Below are positions 8,643-16,282 of a stretch of 64,000 nucleotides of DNA, piece after piece. Position 1 is the stretch's first letter. Every line of letters begins with the position of its first letter. The notes beneath the pieces are model-generated. The model saw only the letters and a list, made by a program, of their open reading frames with translations. It ran no database searches and was not told the origin of the DNA. Source of the stretch: CAIKMD01 sp036501365 (GTDB lineage Bacteria; Pseudomonadota; Alphaproteobacteria; ATCC43930; CGMCC-115725); NCBI GenBank assembly GCA_036501365.1, contig DASYAL010000060.1, positions 124,001-188,000 on the forward strand, in the 5' to 3' direction. The position numbers were made by a program, and so were the translations under genes.

Positions 8643-9641
8643 TCAAATTTTTCCGAGCGCCGCGGCAATGGCGGCGCGATCGACACCTTTGCGGCCAATC
8701 ACCACTAAGCGCGATTGCCGCGTCTCGTCGCCGCGCCACGGCCGGTCGAAATATTGTGCGACCCGCGGCCCTACCGCTTGTACTACCTGACGGAACGGCT
8801 TGCCGGCGATGTCGAGGAAGCCCTTGACGCGCAGGATGTCGTGCGCCGCGATCACATCGGGCAAGCGCGCCAGCAACGGCGTCGCATCGGCGAGTGTCGG
8901 CAGCGCCACGACGAAACTGTCGAAATCGTCGTGGTCATGCTCGCCGGCGGCGTCGTGGAACGACGGCCGCGAGGCGAGATCGTCCTCGGCGGCGGCGGAA
9001 AGACCGAGCAGCAGCGAGGGCGCGACTTCGCCATGGCGCGTGCGCAGATGCTTCGCCGCGGGGCGCAGCCGCGAAGCGATCTCGCTCTCGACGCTCGCCA
9101 AGGTTGGCTCATCGGCGAGATCGGCCTTGTTGAGCAGCACCAGATCGGCGCACATAAGCTGGTCGCCGAAAACCTCGTCGAACGGATTGTCGTGCACGAG
9201 CTCGGGTGTGGTCGCGGCGAACCGGCCGGCCGCGACGGCGGGCGCGTCGATCACCGCGACAACGCCGTCGACGGTGATGCGCGCTTTCACCTCGGGCCAG
9301 TTGAAGGCCTGAACCAGCGGCTTCGGCAAAGCGAGGCCAGAGGTCTCGATCAGGATGTGATCTGGCGGCGTTGGGCGATCGAGCAGCTTCTCGAGCGCCG
9401 GCAGGAAATCCTCGGCGACGGTGCAACAGATGCAGCCGTTGGCGAGCTCGACGACGTCTTCGGCGCGGCAGCTCTCGATGCCGCAGCCCAAGACCAGCTC
9501 GCGGTCGATGCCGAGCGCGCCGAATTCGTTGATGAGGAGGGCGATGCGCCGGCCCTCGGCATGGGCGATGAGATGACGCAACAGGCTGGTCTTGCCGGCG
9601 CCCAAGAAGCCGGTGACGATGGTGGCGGGGATCTTGCGCAT
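8643..9641 (-). CDS. cobW: CobW, COG0523 GTPase of the cobalamin cluster
   Basis: The 332-residue protein belongs to the G3E GTPases that serve as metal chaperones. CobW is thought to deliver cobalt to the cobaltochelatase. The P-loop GFLGAGKTSLL is at residues 11-21, the metal-binding CxCC (NGCICC) gives Cys70, Cys72 and Cys73, and the GTP-base motif is NKAD. A short acidic/His stretch (AGEHDHDDFD) lies before the C-terminal CobW domain. It sits between cobU, three bases upstream, and cobN, separated by the dyad repeat. Confidence 0.96.
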   Translation of the reverse strand: MRKIPATIVTGFLGAGKTSLLRHLIAHAEGRRIALLINEFGALGIDRELVLGCGIESCRAEDVVELANGCICCTVAEDFLPALEKLLDRPTPPDHILIETSGLALPKPLVQAFNWPEVKARITVDGVVAVIDAPAVAAGRFAATTPELVHDNPFDEVFGDQLMCADLVLLNKADLADEPTLASVESEIASRLRPAAKHLRTRHGEVAPSLLLGLSAAAEDDLASRPSFHDAAGEHDHDDFDSFVVALPTLADATPLLARLPDVIAAHDILRVKGFLDIAGKPFRQVVQAVGPRVAQYFDRPWRGDETRQSRLVVIGRKGVDRAAIAAALGKI

Positions 9642-9644
9642 CGC

Positions 9645-10199
9645 TCAGCCTTTCAGCGCGAGCGGCAGGCCCGCCGCCGTGAAGACGACGCGCTGCGCCA
9701 GCCGCGCCACCCCCTGGTTGAGCCGCCCCGCATGATCGCGGAATTCGCGCGCCAACGCGTTCTCTGGCACGATGCCGAGCCCGACTTCGTTCGCGACCAG
9801 CACGACCGGCGCCTTGATCCGCGGCAGCGCCGCGAGCAGCCGCTCGATCTCGAAGCCGATATCGCGTTGCGCGCCGAGGAGGTTCGAGAGCCACAGGGTG
9901 AGGCAGTCGATCAGCACCGGCCGCGTTTCTTCGGTGAGCAGCGCGTTCACGATCTCGAGCGGTTCTTCGATCGTCGTCCAGCGGCCGCCGCGGCGCGCGC
10001 GATGCGCGGCGATGCGCGCGCGCATCTCATCATCGTGCGGCTCGGCGGTGGCGAGATAAAGCGCCGGCCGCTGGGTGTGTTCGACTAGTTCTTCGGCGAA
10101 GCGGCTCTTGCCCGAGCGCGCGCCGCCGAGGACGAGCGTCAGCGGCGCCAAGCCCGCGCGCGCGGCGGCATCGACCGATGGTTGGAACTGATCCGGCAT
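9645..10199 (-). CDS. cobU: Adenosylcobinamide kinase / adenosylcobinamide-phosphate guanylyltransferase
   Basis: The 184-residue bifunctional enzyme (named cobP in Pseudomonas denitrificans) phosphorylates adenosylcobinamide and then transfers GMP to it. The P-loop LVLGGARSGKSRFAEEL is at residues 22-38. The EMRARIAAHRARRG segment carries the guanylyltransferase His region, and LIDCLTLWLSNLL and VANEVGLGIVPE are family signatures. A strong Shine-Dalgarno (GGAGGGAGGAG) precedes the ATG. It is the first gene after the cobalamin riboswitch, so the whole unit down to cobQ should be repressed by adenosylcobalamin. Confidence 0.97.
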   Translation of the reverse strand: MPDQFQPSVDAAARAGLAPLTLVLGGARSGKSRFAEELVEHTQRPALYLATAEPHDDEMRARIAAHRARRGGRWTTIEEPLEIVNALLTEETRPVLIDCLTLWLSNLLGAQRDIGFEIERLLAALPRIKAPVVLVANEVGLGIVPENALAREFRDHAGRLNQGVARLAQRVVFTAAGLPLALKG

Positions 10200-10234
10200 G
10201 ACGCTCCTCCCTCCGAGGATGGTCGGTGGTTACC

Positions 10235-10395
10235 CAGGCGAAGCGGAGGTCTCCTGGCTCGGGGTCGTCGATCGAGGGCACCTTCCCGGCGAATTCTTCG
10301 CCAGTGGCATCATGCCGCGATCTCGCCGCTCACAGTTGCGGGGGCAGCGCCGGCATCGCACCGGCTTCCCTGTCGCTTCGCGAGGCTGACGCTAG
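10235..10395 (-). promoter_or_regulatory. Cobalamin (AdoCbl) riboswitch upstream of cobU
   Basis: Read on the minus strand, the region contains the ordered conserved elements of the B12 riboswitch. They are GGGAAGCCGGTGCGATGCC, then CTGCCCCCGCAACTGTGA, then GCCACTGG followed by CCGGGAAGG, then the B12-box element GCCAGGAGACC (forward complement at 10248-10258). The cobU Shine-Dalgarno and ATG follow within about 40 bases, which suits translational control. The 5' boundary is approximate. Only about 33 bases separate it from the start codon of the divergent reductase, so the two promoters must overlap. Confidence 0.95.
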
Positions 10396-10427
10396 CACGC
10401 GGGAAGCGCGGGCGCTATCGTCGGCCC

Positions 10428-11417
10428 ATGGCGCAATATGACGTGACCATCGCCGCGGCGCGCGCGCTGACGCCGGCAATCCGCGAGCTGGTGCTGAAAT
10501 CGAAAGACGGCGCGGCGTTGCCGTCCTACGGGCCGGGCGCGCATATCGAGGTGGCGGTGAGCGTTGCCGACGGCACGGCAGCGTCGCGGCCTTATTCGCT
10601 GCTCGGTGGTACGGTTACCGGCGACGATCCGCCCGATACCTATCGCATCGCGGTCGAGCGCCGCGCCGACGGTGCCGGCGGCTCGCAATTCCTACACGAC
10701 GCTGCGGTCGGATCGAGCCTCGGCATTTCGGCGCCGCGCAACGATTTCGTACTCGAGACCCATGCCGCCAATCGCCTCTTGGTCGCGGGCGGCGTCGGCA
10801 TCGTGCCGATCTTCGCCATGGCGCGGCGCTTGAAGCGCGAAGGCCGCGCCTTCGCCTTCGCTTACGTCGCGCGCGATCTCGATCAGATGGCCTATCGCGA
10901 CGAGGTCGCGGCGCTCGCCGGCGGCAACGCCATCTTCCATGAGGAATCGAGCGAAGCGAAGCCGCTCGACGTGAAGCCGCTGGCAAAGAAGCTCGCTTAT
11001 CCCGCCGAGGTCTATGTTTGCGGCTCCTATGCCTTGAACAAGGCGGTAACCGCGGCGGCCGGCGCCGCCGGCCTCTCGAAGCTGCAGATCCATGAGCAAT
11101 GCTTCGCGCCGCCGCCGGTGGTGCTGCCCGAGAACAGCCCGTTCCATGTGACCTTGAAGCGCTCGGGCCGCGAATTCGATATTCCCGCCGAGGCGAGCAT
11201 CCTCGAGACCATGATGGTGTCGGGCTTCACGCCGAAATTCTATTGCGGCCGCGGCGAATGCGGCATCTGCCCGATGACCGTGGTCTCGGCCGACGGCCCG
11301 ATCGAGCACCGCGACCACACGCTGAAGCCCGACGAGCGCGCCACCACTTCTTCAGGAGGACGCATCTGCATCTGCGTCTCGCGCATCAAAGGCGGTCGGC
11401 TGGTGCTCGACGCGTAA
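10428..11417 (+). CDS. VanB/PDR-type oxidoreductase (flavin reductase domain plus [2Fe-2S])
   Basis: The 329-residue protein has a flavin-binding barrel with the RPYSLL motif (about residue 51), an NAD-binding domain (LLVAGGVGIVPIFAMA), and a C-terminal plant-type ferredoxin domain with Cys ligands in YCGRGECGICP and ICICVSR. This is the phthalate dioxygenase reductase order. Such proteins pass electrons from NAD(P)H to an oxygenase or other acceptor. No oxygenase component is adjacent; the gene is divergent from the riboswitch-led cob unit. A role in corrinoid reduction is possible but unproven. The start was placed at the ATG just before the flavin domain, because the upstream extension overlaps the riboswitch. 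Confidence 0.85.
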   Translation: MAQYDVTIAAARALTPAIRELVLKSKDGAALPSYGPGAHIEVAVSVADGTAASRPYSLLGGTVTGDDPPDTYRIAVERRADGAGGSQFLHDAAVGSSLGISAPRNDFVLETHAANRLLVAGGVGIVPIFAMARRLKREGRAFAFAYVARDLDQMAYRDEVAALAGGNAIFHEESSEAKPLDVKPLAKKLAYPAEVYVCGSYALNKAVTAAAGAAGLSKLQIHEQCFAPPPVVLPENSPFHVTLKRSGREFDIPAEASILETMMVSGFTPKFYCGRGECGICPMTVVSADGPIEHRDHTLKPDERATTSSGGRICICVSRIKGGRLVLDA

Positions 11418-11433
11418 GCGCTGCCGGCGCGTC

Positions 11434-12690
11434 TCAATAGCCGGTCTTGTTCACCTGGCCGCTCGCCGTGACGTACCAGCGCTCGCTCGGGAAGGGCTTG
11501 CCGGCAAGCCGCGCCATCATCCAATCGGCGATCAGGATCGGCGGATTGGGACCGAGCGCGGCAGACGGCACGCCGCTGATGCCGTGCCGCGCATCCTGAT
11601 AGACGACAAGCCGTTTCGGCGCTTTGAGCTCGGCAAACAGCCGCTCGGTATGGCTCAAAGGCGATAGCTCTTCGGCTTCGCCGGCGAGGCAGAGATAGGG
11701 GCAGCGGATGCGCTCGACATGGCCTTCCCAGGTGAAGCCCTTGATGAAGGAATCGAACGCCGCCTCGTCGGTATAGCCCGCCATCCACATGAAGCGCTTC
11801 TTGAAGGTCGGCGAGGCCTCTTCGAAGATCGTGCGGCAGCCGGGCTCAAGACAGGTCGCCGAGACCGCGGCGGCGCGATAGCGCGGCTCGTTCGCGACCA
11901 TGATGGTGCCGAAGAACGAGCCGAAGCTGTTGCCGGCGACGCCGATCTTGTCGGGATCGATCTCGGGCCGCGCCGCGAGGAACTGATAGAGCGCGGGCGC
12001 TGCCGCGATCCAATTCTCCATGCTGACGCGGATGCCGAGGATCGGCGACTCATATTGTCCCGGCCCGTCGACCGCCAGCACGGCGATGCCGCGGCTGAGC
12101 CAGCGGTCGCCCTGCAGCGCGACGCTGCATTCCTTGAAGCTGTCCATGCCGGGCAGGGAGACGACCGCGGGAATCTTGCCGCCGCTGTAATCGGGCGGCA
12201 GGTGCAGCCAGGCGGGCAGGGCGGTGTCCTTGAACGGGACCCACGCCGCCTCGACGCGATGATCGGCGAGCCGCGCGTAATTCGTGTAACAGGCGCGCTT
12301 CTTCTGATTGAGAAAGATGTTCTGCTCGTTGTTCTCGTCGAAGGTCCATTGCGCCGCGCCCCAATGCACCGCCGCCATGAAGTAGTTGTCGCGCGCGGTC
12401 ACCCGCTCGTCGGCTTCCTCGGCGAGCCGCGCTTGCGCCTCGCGGCGCTTCGCCACCGTTTCGAAAGCCGGGCCGATATCCGCCATCTTCTTGACCCGCT
12501 GGCGGATCGCGGCGAAATCGGCGAGCGATTCGATGCCGCACGGCGCCTGGAGATAGAGCGAGCGCGCCTGGTCCCAATCGATGCCGTTGGCCTGGATGAT
12601 GTTGTCGATCGTCCAGCGCTGCTCGGTGAAGCGGCGGACTTTGGGTTCGCCTTTATGCTCGATGACCGGCTGCGGATGCGGGGTGTTCAT
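11434..12690 (-). CDS. Alpha/beta hydrolase, FrsA / 2,6-dihydroxypseudooxynicotine hydrolase-like
   Basis: The 418-residue protein has an N-terminal helical cap of about 150 residues and an alpha/beta-hydrolase core. The nucleophile Ser255 is in the elbow GNSFGS, the acid lies in GEAEELSP near residue 340, and His369 is in ARHG. This layout fits the DUF1100/FrsA group, which includes C-C bond hydrolases and esterases. It begins 23 bases after the cobC stop on the same strand and may be cotranscribed with cobS-cobC, although it has no known cobalamin role. Substrate is unknown. The start was set at the ATG preceded by GGAGG. Confidence 0.8.
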   Translation of the reverse strand: MNTPHPQPVIEHKGEPKVRRFTEQRWTIDNIIQANGIDWDQARSLYLQAPCGIESLADFAAIRQRVKKMADIGPAFETVAKRREAQARLAEEADERVTARDNYFMAAVHWGAAQWTFDENNEQNIFLNQKKRACYTNYARLADHRVEAAWVPFKDTALPAWLHLPPDYSGGKIPAVVSLPGMDSFKECSVALQGDRWLSRGIAVLAVDGPGQYESPILGIRVSMENWIAAAPALYQFLAARPEIDPDKIGVAGNSFGSFFGTIMVANEPRYRAAAVSATCLEPGCRTIFEEASPTFKKRFMWMAGYTDEAAFDSFIKGFTWEGHVERIRCPYLCLAGEAEELSPLSHTERLFAELKAPKRLVVYQDARHGISGVPSAALGPNPPILIADWMMARLAGKPFPSERWYVTASGQVNKTGY

Positions 12691-12713
12691 GCGTTCCTCC
12701 TCGTGCGTCCTTG

Positions 12714-13358
12714 TCACAGCGGCGGCTGGTTGACCGAGCCGACGCGCCAGAGCCGGCTGCCGCCCGGTCCCGGAATGTGGTCGATTCGCGTCAGCGACAG
12801 ATTGTCGATGGTGAAGGAAAGCGCGGCTTCGGGCGCAAGATCCAATGCCAGTGCCAGCGCCGCGCGGATCGTGCCGCCATGGGTAACGGCAAGGATATCG
12901 CGGCCGGCATGCTGCTCGCTGAGCCGGGCGATCGCGGCGTGGACGCGCCGCGTCAGCGCGACGAAACTCTCGCCGCCGGGTGGCGTCTCCTGCGCCGGCG
13001 CGAGCCAGAAGCGATGCCACTGTTCGCCCCGCCGCGCCGCCAGCTCGTCGTAGCGCACGCCCTGCCATTCGCCGAAATGCTGCTCGATGAGATCGGGCTC
13101 GATCGCGATTCCGAATCCTGGAATCGCCGGCGGGCCGGCGAGCCCTGCCTCGACCAGCGCGGCCGCGGTCATCTGCGTGCGCTTCAAGGGCGTGGCGATC
13201 CACACCGCGTCTTGCGGCAGGCGCTTCGCCAAGCCGGCAAAGCAGGTGCTGTCGCCGACATCGCAAGGGAAATCGGTCTGGCCGTAGCAGCAGCCCTTGT
13301 TCACGGTGACCGGCGCATGGCGCACCCACCACCAGCGGGTGACGGCGTCCTTGCTCAT
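12714..13358 (-). CDS. cobC: Histidine phosphatase, probable alpha-ribazole phosphatase CobC
   Basis: The 214-residue protein is of the phosphoglycerate mutase-like histidine phosphatase family. The phospho-acceptor His14 is in VRHAP, an Arg-containing TPLKRTQMTA segment follows, then HFGEWQG and the second catalytic His in VTHGGTIR. Family members named CobC remove the phosphate of alpha-ribazole phosphate or adenosylcobalamin phosphate in nucleotide loop assembly. The assignment relies on context: it overlaps cobS by four bases. Other histidine phosphatases look alike, so specificity is inferred. Confidence 0.85.
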   Translation of the reverse strand: MSKDAVTRWWWVRHAPVTVNKGCCYGQTDFPCDVGDSTCFAGLAKRLPQDAVWIATPLKRTQMTAAALVEAGLAGPPAIPGFGIAIEPDLIEQHFGEWQGVRYDELAARRGEQWHRFWLAPAQETPPGGESFVALTRRVHAAIARLSEQHAGRDILAVTHGGTIRAALALALDLAPEAALSFTIDNLSLTRIDHIPGPGGSRLWRVGSVNQPPL

Positions 13359-14122
13359 AGCCAGGCCGCGGCGGCGAGCAGCGCCGCGGTCTCCGCGCCT
13401 TGCTCGATCGCGCCAAGCACGTCGCCGGTCTGGCCGCCGATCTGACGCCGGGCGAGATAGCCGATTGCGGCTGCGACAACGGCGCCGGCGATCGCGGCGC
13501 TGAGCCCGGCGCGAAGTCCGGTGCCGATCACCGCCAGCACCAGCGCGATGCCGAGCGCGATCAGCGTCGCGGTCTGCTCTGGCTGGCCGGCCGCGGCGCC
13601 GAGCCCGTCGCTGCGCGCCGGCGCGAGCCAGCGCAGCGCCGCCGGCAGCACGCCGCGGCCCAGTGCATGCGCCGCGACCAAGGCGCCGAGGACATGCCAG
13701 CGCGTGGCGATGTCGGCGATTGCGATCGCGCGCAAGGCGACGCTGAAGATCAGCGCCAGCACGCCATAGGCGCCGATGCGGCTGTCGCGCATGATCGCGA
13801 GCTTGTCCTCGGTGGTCGCGCCGCCGCCGAAGCCGTCGGCGGTATCCGCGAGCCCGTCCTCATGCAAGCCGCCGGTGGCGAGGGTCGTCGCGGCAACGGC
13901 GATGAGCGCGGCGGCAAAGGCCGGCAGATGCAATCCCAAGGCGACGACATAGGCGACGCCGCCGATCACCCCGACGACCAAGCCGACGAGTGGAAACGCC
14001 CAAGCCGCCGCCGCAAGGCTGGGCGTGGCCGCGTCGACAGGCGCGCTGGCCAGCGGCAGGCGCGTCAGGAAAGCGGACGCGGCCAGGAACTCGTCGCGCC
14101 AGTTTTCCGGGAAGGCGCTCAT
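13355..14122 (-). CDS. cobS: Adenosylcobinamide-GDP ribazoletransferase CobS (CobV)
   Basis: The 255-residue membrane enzyme joins adenosylcobinamide-GDP with alpha-ribazole. Family features are the N-terminal FLTRLPL, the GGLHEDGLADTADGFGGG segment with metal-binding Asp residues, and MRDSRIGAYGVLAL. Six or so hydrophobic segments follow. This CobS is the cobalamin synthase and should not be confused with the AAA chelatase subunit of the same name. It is divergent from cobT by 71 bases and is followed by cobC with a four-base overlap. Confidence 0.96.
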   Translation of the reverse strand: MSAFPENWRDEFLAASAFLTRLPLASAPVDAATPSLAAAAWAFPLVGLVVGVIGGVAYVVALGLHLPAFAAALIAVAATTLATGGLHEDGLADTADGFGGGATTEDKLAIMRDSRIGAYGVLALIFSVALRAIAIADIATRWHVLGALVAAHALGRGVLPAALRWLAPARSDGLGAAAGQPEQTATLIALGIALVLAVIGTGLRAGLSAAIAGAVVAAAIGYLARRQIGGQTGDVLGAIEQGAETAALLAAAAWL

Positions 14123-14193
14123 GCCAAAGAGTCTTATCCCAACCGCCGAATTCCCGCTAGCTTGCCCGGCAGAGAGGCGAGGAGGCTCGAATC

Positions 14194-15240
14194 ATGGCCG
14201 AGAAACGCGTCCCGGCGACGCTCGATGAGATGCGCGCGATCGTCGCGCAATTCCCCGGTCCCGATCGCGAGGCGGCGGCAGCGACGGCAGCGCGCGAGGC
14301 GCAGTTGACGAAGCCCGCCGGCGCGCTCGGCCGGCTCGAAGAGATCGCGCAATGGATGGCGACATGGCAAGGCAAGCATCCGCCGTCCTGCGTCCATCCG
14401 CGGACGGCGGTCTTCGCCGGCAATCACGGCGTCGCGAGTCTCGGCGTCTCCGCCTATCCGGCCGCGGTGACGGTGCAGATGGTGAAGAATTTCGTCGATG
14501 GCGGCGCCGCGGTAAATCAGCTTTGTCGTTCGGTCGATGCCGATCTGCGCGTCTACGAGATGGCGCTCGAAGAACCGACGGCGGATTTCACGCAAACGCC
14601 GGCGATGAGCGAGGAGGAATGCGCAACCGCGATCGCCTACGGCATGATGGCGGTCGAGCCGGGCATCGATCTGCTCGCGGTCGGCGAGATGGGCATCGCC
14701 AACACGACTTCGGCGGCGGCGCTGGCGGCGGCGCTGTATGGCGGCGACGCCGCGCGCTGGGTCGGGCCCGGCACCGGCGTTGCTGGCGCGGGACTCGCGA
14801 AGAAGATCGCGGTGGTCGAGGAAGGCATGGCCTTGCACAAGCCTCAGGCGAAGGACGGCTTCGACCTGCTGCGCCGCCTCGGTGGGCGCGAATTGGCGGC
14901 GCTGGTCGGCGCGGTGATGGCGGCGCGCATGGCGCGGGTGCCGGTGCTGCTCGATGGCTATGCGAGCACGGCCGCGGCGGCGACGCTCACCGCGGTCGAC
15001 GCCCAGGGGATAGGTGTGGGGGCGCTCGATCATTGTCTCGTCGCGCATTGCTCGGCCGAGCCCGGCCATCGCCTGTTACTCGAACGCCTCGGCAAGCCGC
15101 CGCTGATCGATTTCGGCATGCGCTTGGGCGAGGCCTCGGGTGCGACGCTCGCGGTTGCGATCGTCAAGGCGGCGCTCGCCTGCCACAACGGCATGGCGAC
15201 CTTCGCCGAGGCCGGCGTCAGCGGCGCGGAGCGGTCATGA
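14194..15240 (+). CDS. cobT: Nicotinate-nucleotide-dimethylbenzimidazole phosphoribosyltransferase CobT
   Basis: The 348-residue enzyme makes alpha-ribazole phosphate from nicotinate mononucleotide and dimethylbenzimidazole. Signatures are TKPAGALGRLEEIA, VFAGNHGV, GEMGIANTTSAAAL, and the C-terminal LIDFGMRLGEASGA with the catalytic Glu near residue 313. It is preceded by a GAGGAGG ribosome-binding site and divergent from cobS. The stop overlaps the start of the small cupin gene by ATGA. It supplies the lower ligand substrate used by CobS. Confidence 0.97.
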   Translation: MAEKRVPATLDEMRAIVAQFPGPDREAAAATAAREAQLTKPAGALGRLEEIAQWMATWQGKHPPSCVHPRTAVFAGNHGVASLGVSAYPAAVTVQMVKNFVDGGAAVNQLCRSVDADLRVYEMALEEPTADFTQTPAMSEEECATAIAYGMMAVEPGIDLLAVGEMGIANTTSAAALAAALYGGDAARWVGPGTGVAGAGLAKKIAVVEEGMALHKPQAKDGFDLLRRLGGRELAALVGAVMAARMARVPVLLDGYASTAAAATLTAVDAQGIGVGALDHCLVAHCSAEPGHRLLLERLGKPPLIDFGMRLGEASGATLAVAIVKAALACHNGMATFAEAGVSGAERS

Positions 15241-15638
15241 AGCGGCTCGCTCTCGCGCTCTGCTTCCTCCTCGCCGCGACCTTGTCCGCGAGCACGCAGG
15301 AGAAGATCGTCGCGACGACGATCTTCAAGACGACCGTCACCGCCGCCGGTCAGAAGATCGTCTTTCCCGCGGGCAATACCGAAGTGACCGCGCTGCTCGT
15401 CGATATCCCCGCCGGCGCCGATACCGGATGGCACGAACATCCCTATCCGCGCTACGCCTATGTTCTCGCAGGCGCGGTGACCGTCGAGAACGAAGCCGGC
15501 GCGCGCAACACCTACGAGACCGGCAGCTTCTTCGTCGAACAGACCGGCATCTTCCATCACGGAACGACGACCGTGCCGACGAAGCTCCTGGTGATCGACC
15601 AGAACGAGGCCGGGAAAGGCAATCAGATCAATCGCTAG
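15237..15638 (+). CDS. Small exported cupin-domain protein
   Basis: The 133-residue protein starts with a signal-peptide-like segment (MKRLALALCFLLAATLSAS) and has a single cupin fold. Metal-binding cupin motif residues are seen in TGWHEHPYPRYAYVLAG and in IFHHGTT. The function is unknown; such cupins bind small ligands or a metal ion. It is coupled to cobT through an ATGA overlap. Co-transcription with cobT is likely, but the coupling may only be positional, and the predicted periplasmic location argues against a direct step in cobalamin synthesis. Confidence 0.8.
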   Translation: MKRLALALCFLLAATLSASTQEKIVATTIFKTTVTAAGQKIVFPAGNTEVTALLVDIPAGADTGWHEHPYPRYAYVLAGAVTVENEAGARNTYETGSFFVEQTGIFHHGTTTVPTKLLVIDQNEAGKGNQINR

Positions 15639-15696
15639 CTCGGTTGACTCGCCCTGGCGGCGCTCGCATCATCCTTATGACGCGAAGGAGACAGCG

Positions 15697-16212
15697 ATGA
15701 CGACAACCCTCGAGGAACGGGCACAGACGCAAACCGTCAACGGCCCGCCGAAAGTCCTGACCTTCGCCCATGTCAGCATGCCGTGTCGCGATCTTGAGGA
15801 AGGCAAGCTGTTCTACGGCAAGGTCCTCGGCGGCGAGATGCACGTCGAAACGCCGACCTTCGCCTCGTTCCGCCTCGGCGGCGTTGATGTCGGCATCGGC
15901 ATCGATGGCTGCACCTTCCTCGAGCCAAGCACCGAATATCCGCATTTCGCCTTTTTTTGCGGCCCGGATGAGCTGCAGCAGATGAAGGACTGGCTGACGC
16001 GCTGCGGCGTCCCGACCTCGAACTACTGGACACGCAGCGGCGTCGAGGCGCTGATGTTCTTCCGCGATCCCTCCGGCAACATGATCGAGCTTTATTGCGA
16101 GCGCGGCTTCAAGGGCGCGGATAAATTCCCGCGCGGACCGGCGCGCGGCCACGGCACCGCGGTCGACATCGACAAGCTGCGCTACAGTCACTGGAAACTA
16201 CCAGTAGCATGA
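15697..16212 (+). CDS. VOC (glyoxalase/bleomycin resistance) family protein
   Basis: The 171-residue protein carries one vicinal-oxygen-chelate module pair. FAHVSMPCRDLEEGKLFYGKVLG provides the first metal His, and MFFRDPSGNMIELYCERGF provides the C-terminal Glu typical of the fold. It could be a lyase, dioxygenase or isomerase. The AAGGAG ribosome-binding site supports the start. It sits between the cobalamin genes and regB without overlap, so context does not define a substrate. Confidence 0.8.
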   Translation: MTTTLEERAQTQTVNGPPKVLTFAHVSMPCRDLEEGKLFYGKVLGGEMHVETPTFASFRLGGVDVGIGIDGCTFLEPSTEYPHFAFFCGPDELQQMKDWLTRCGVPTSNYWTRSGVEALMFFRDPSGNMIELYCERGFKGADKFPRGPARGHGTAVDIDKLRYSHWKLPVA

Positions 16213-16282
16213 CGGCGGCGCGGCGCAGTCCGCGCCCGCAGAGAAGCGGACGCCCGGCGCGAGCCGAGGCGGGATATGTCCC

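Noticed and set aside
12691..13479. N-terminal extension of the FrsA-like hydrolase by 263 codons
   Set aside because: It would be an alternative reading of cobC; a GGAGG site precedes the ATG at 12690.
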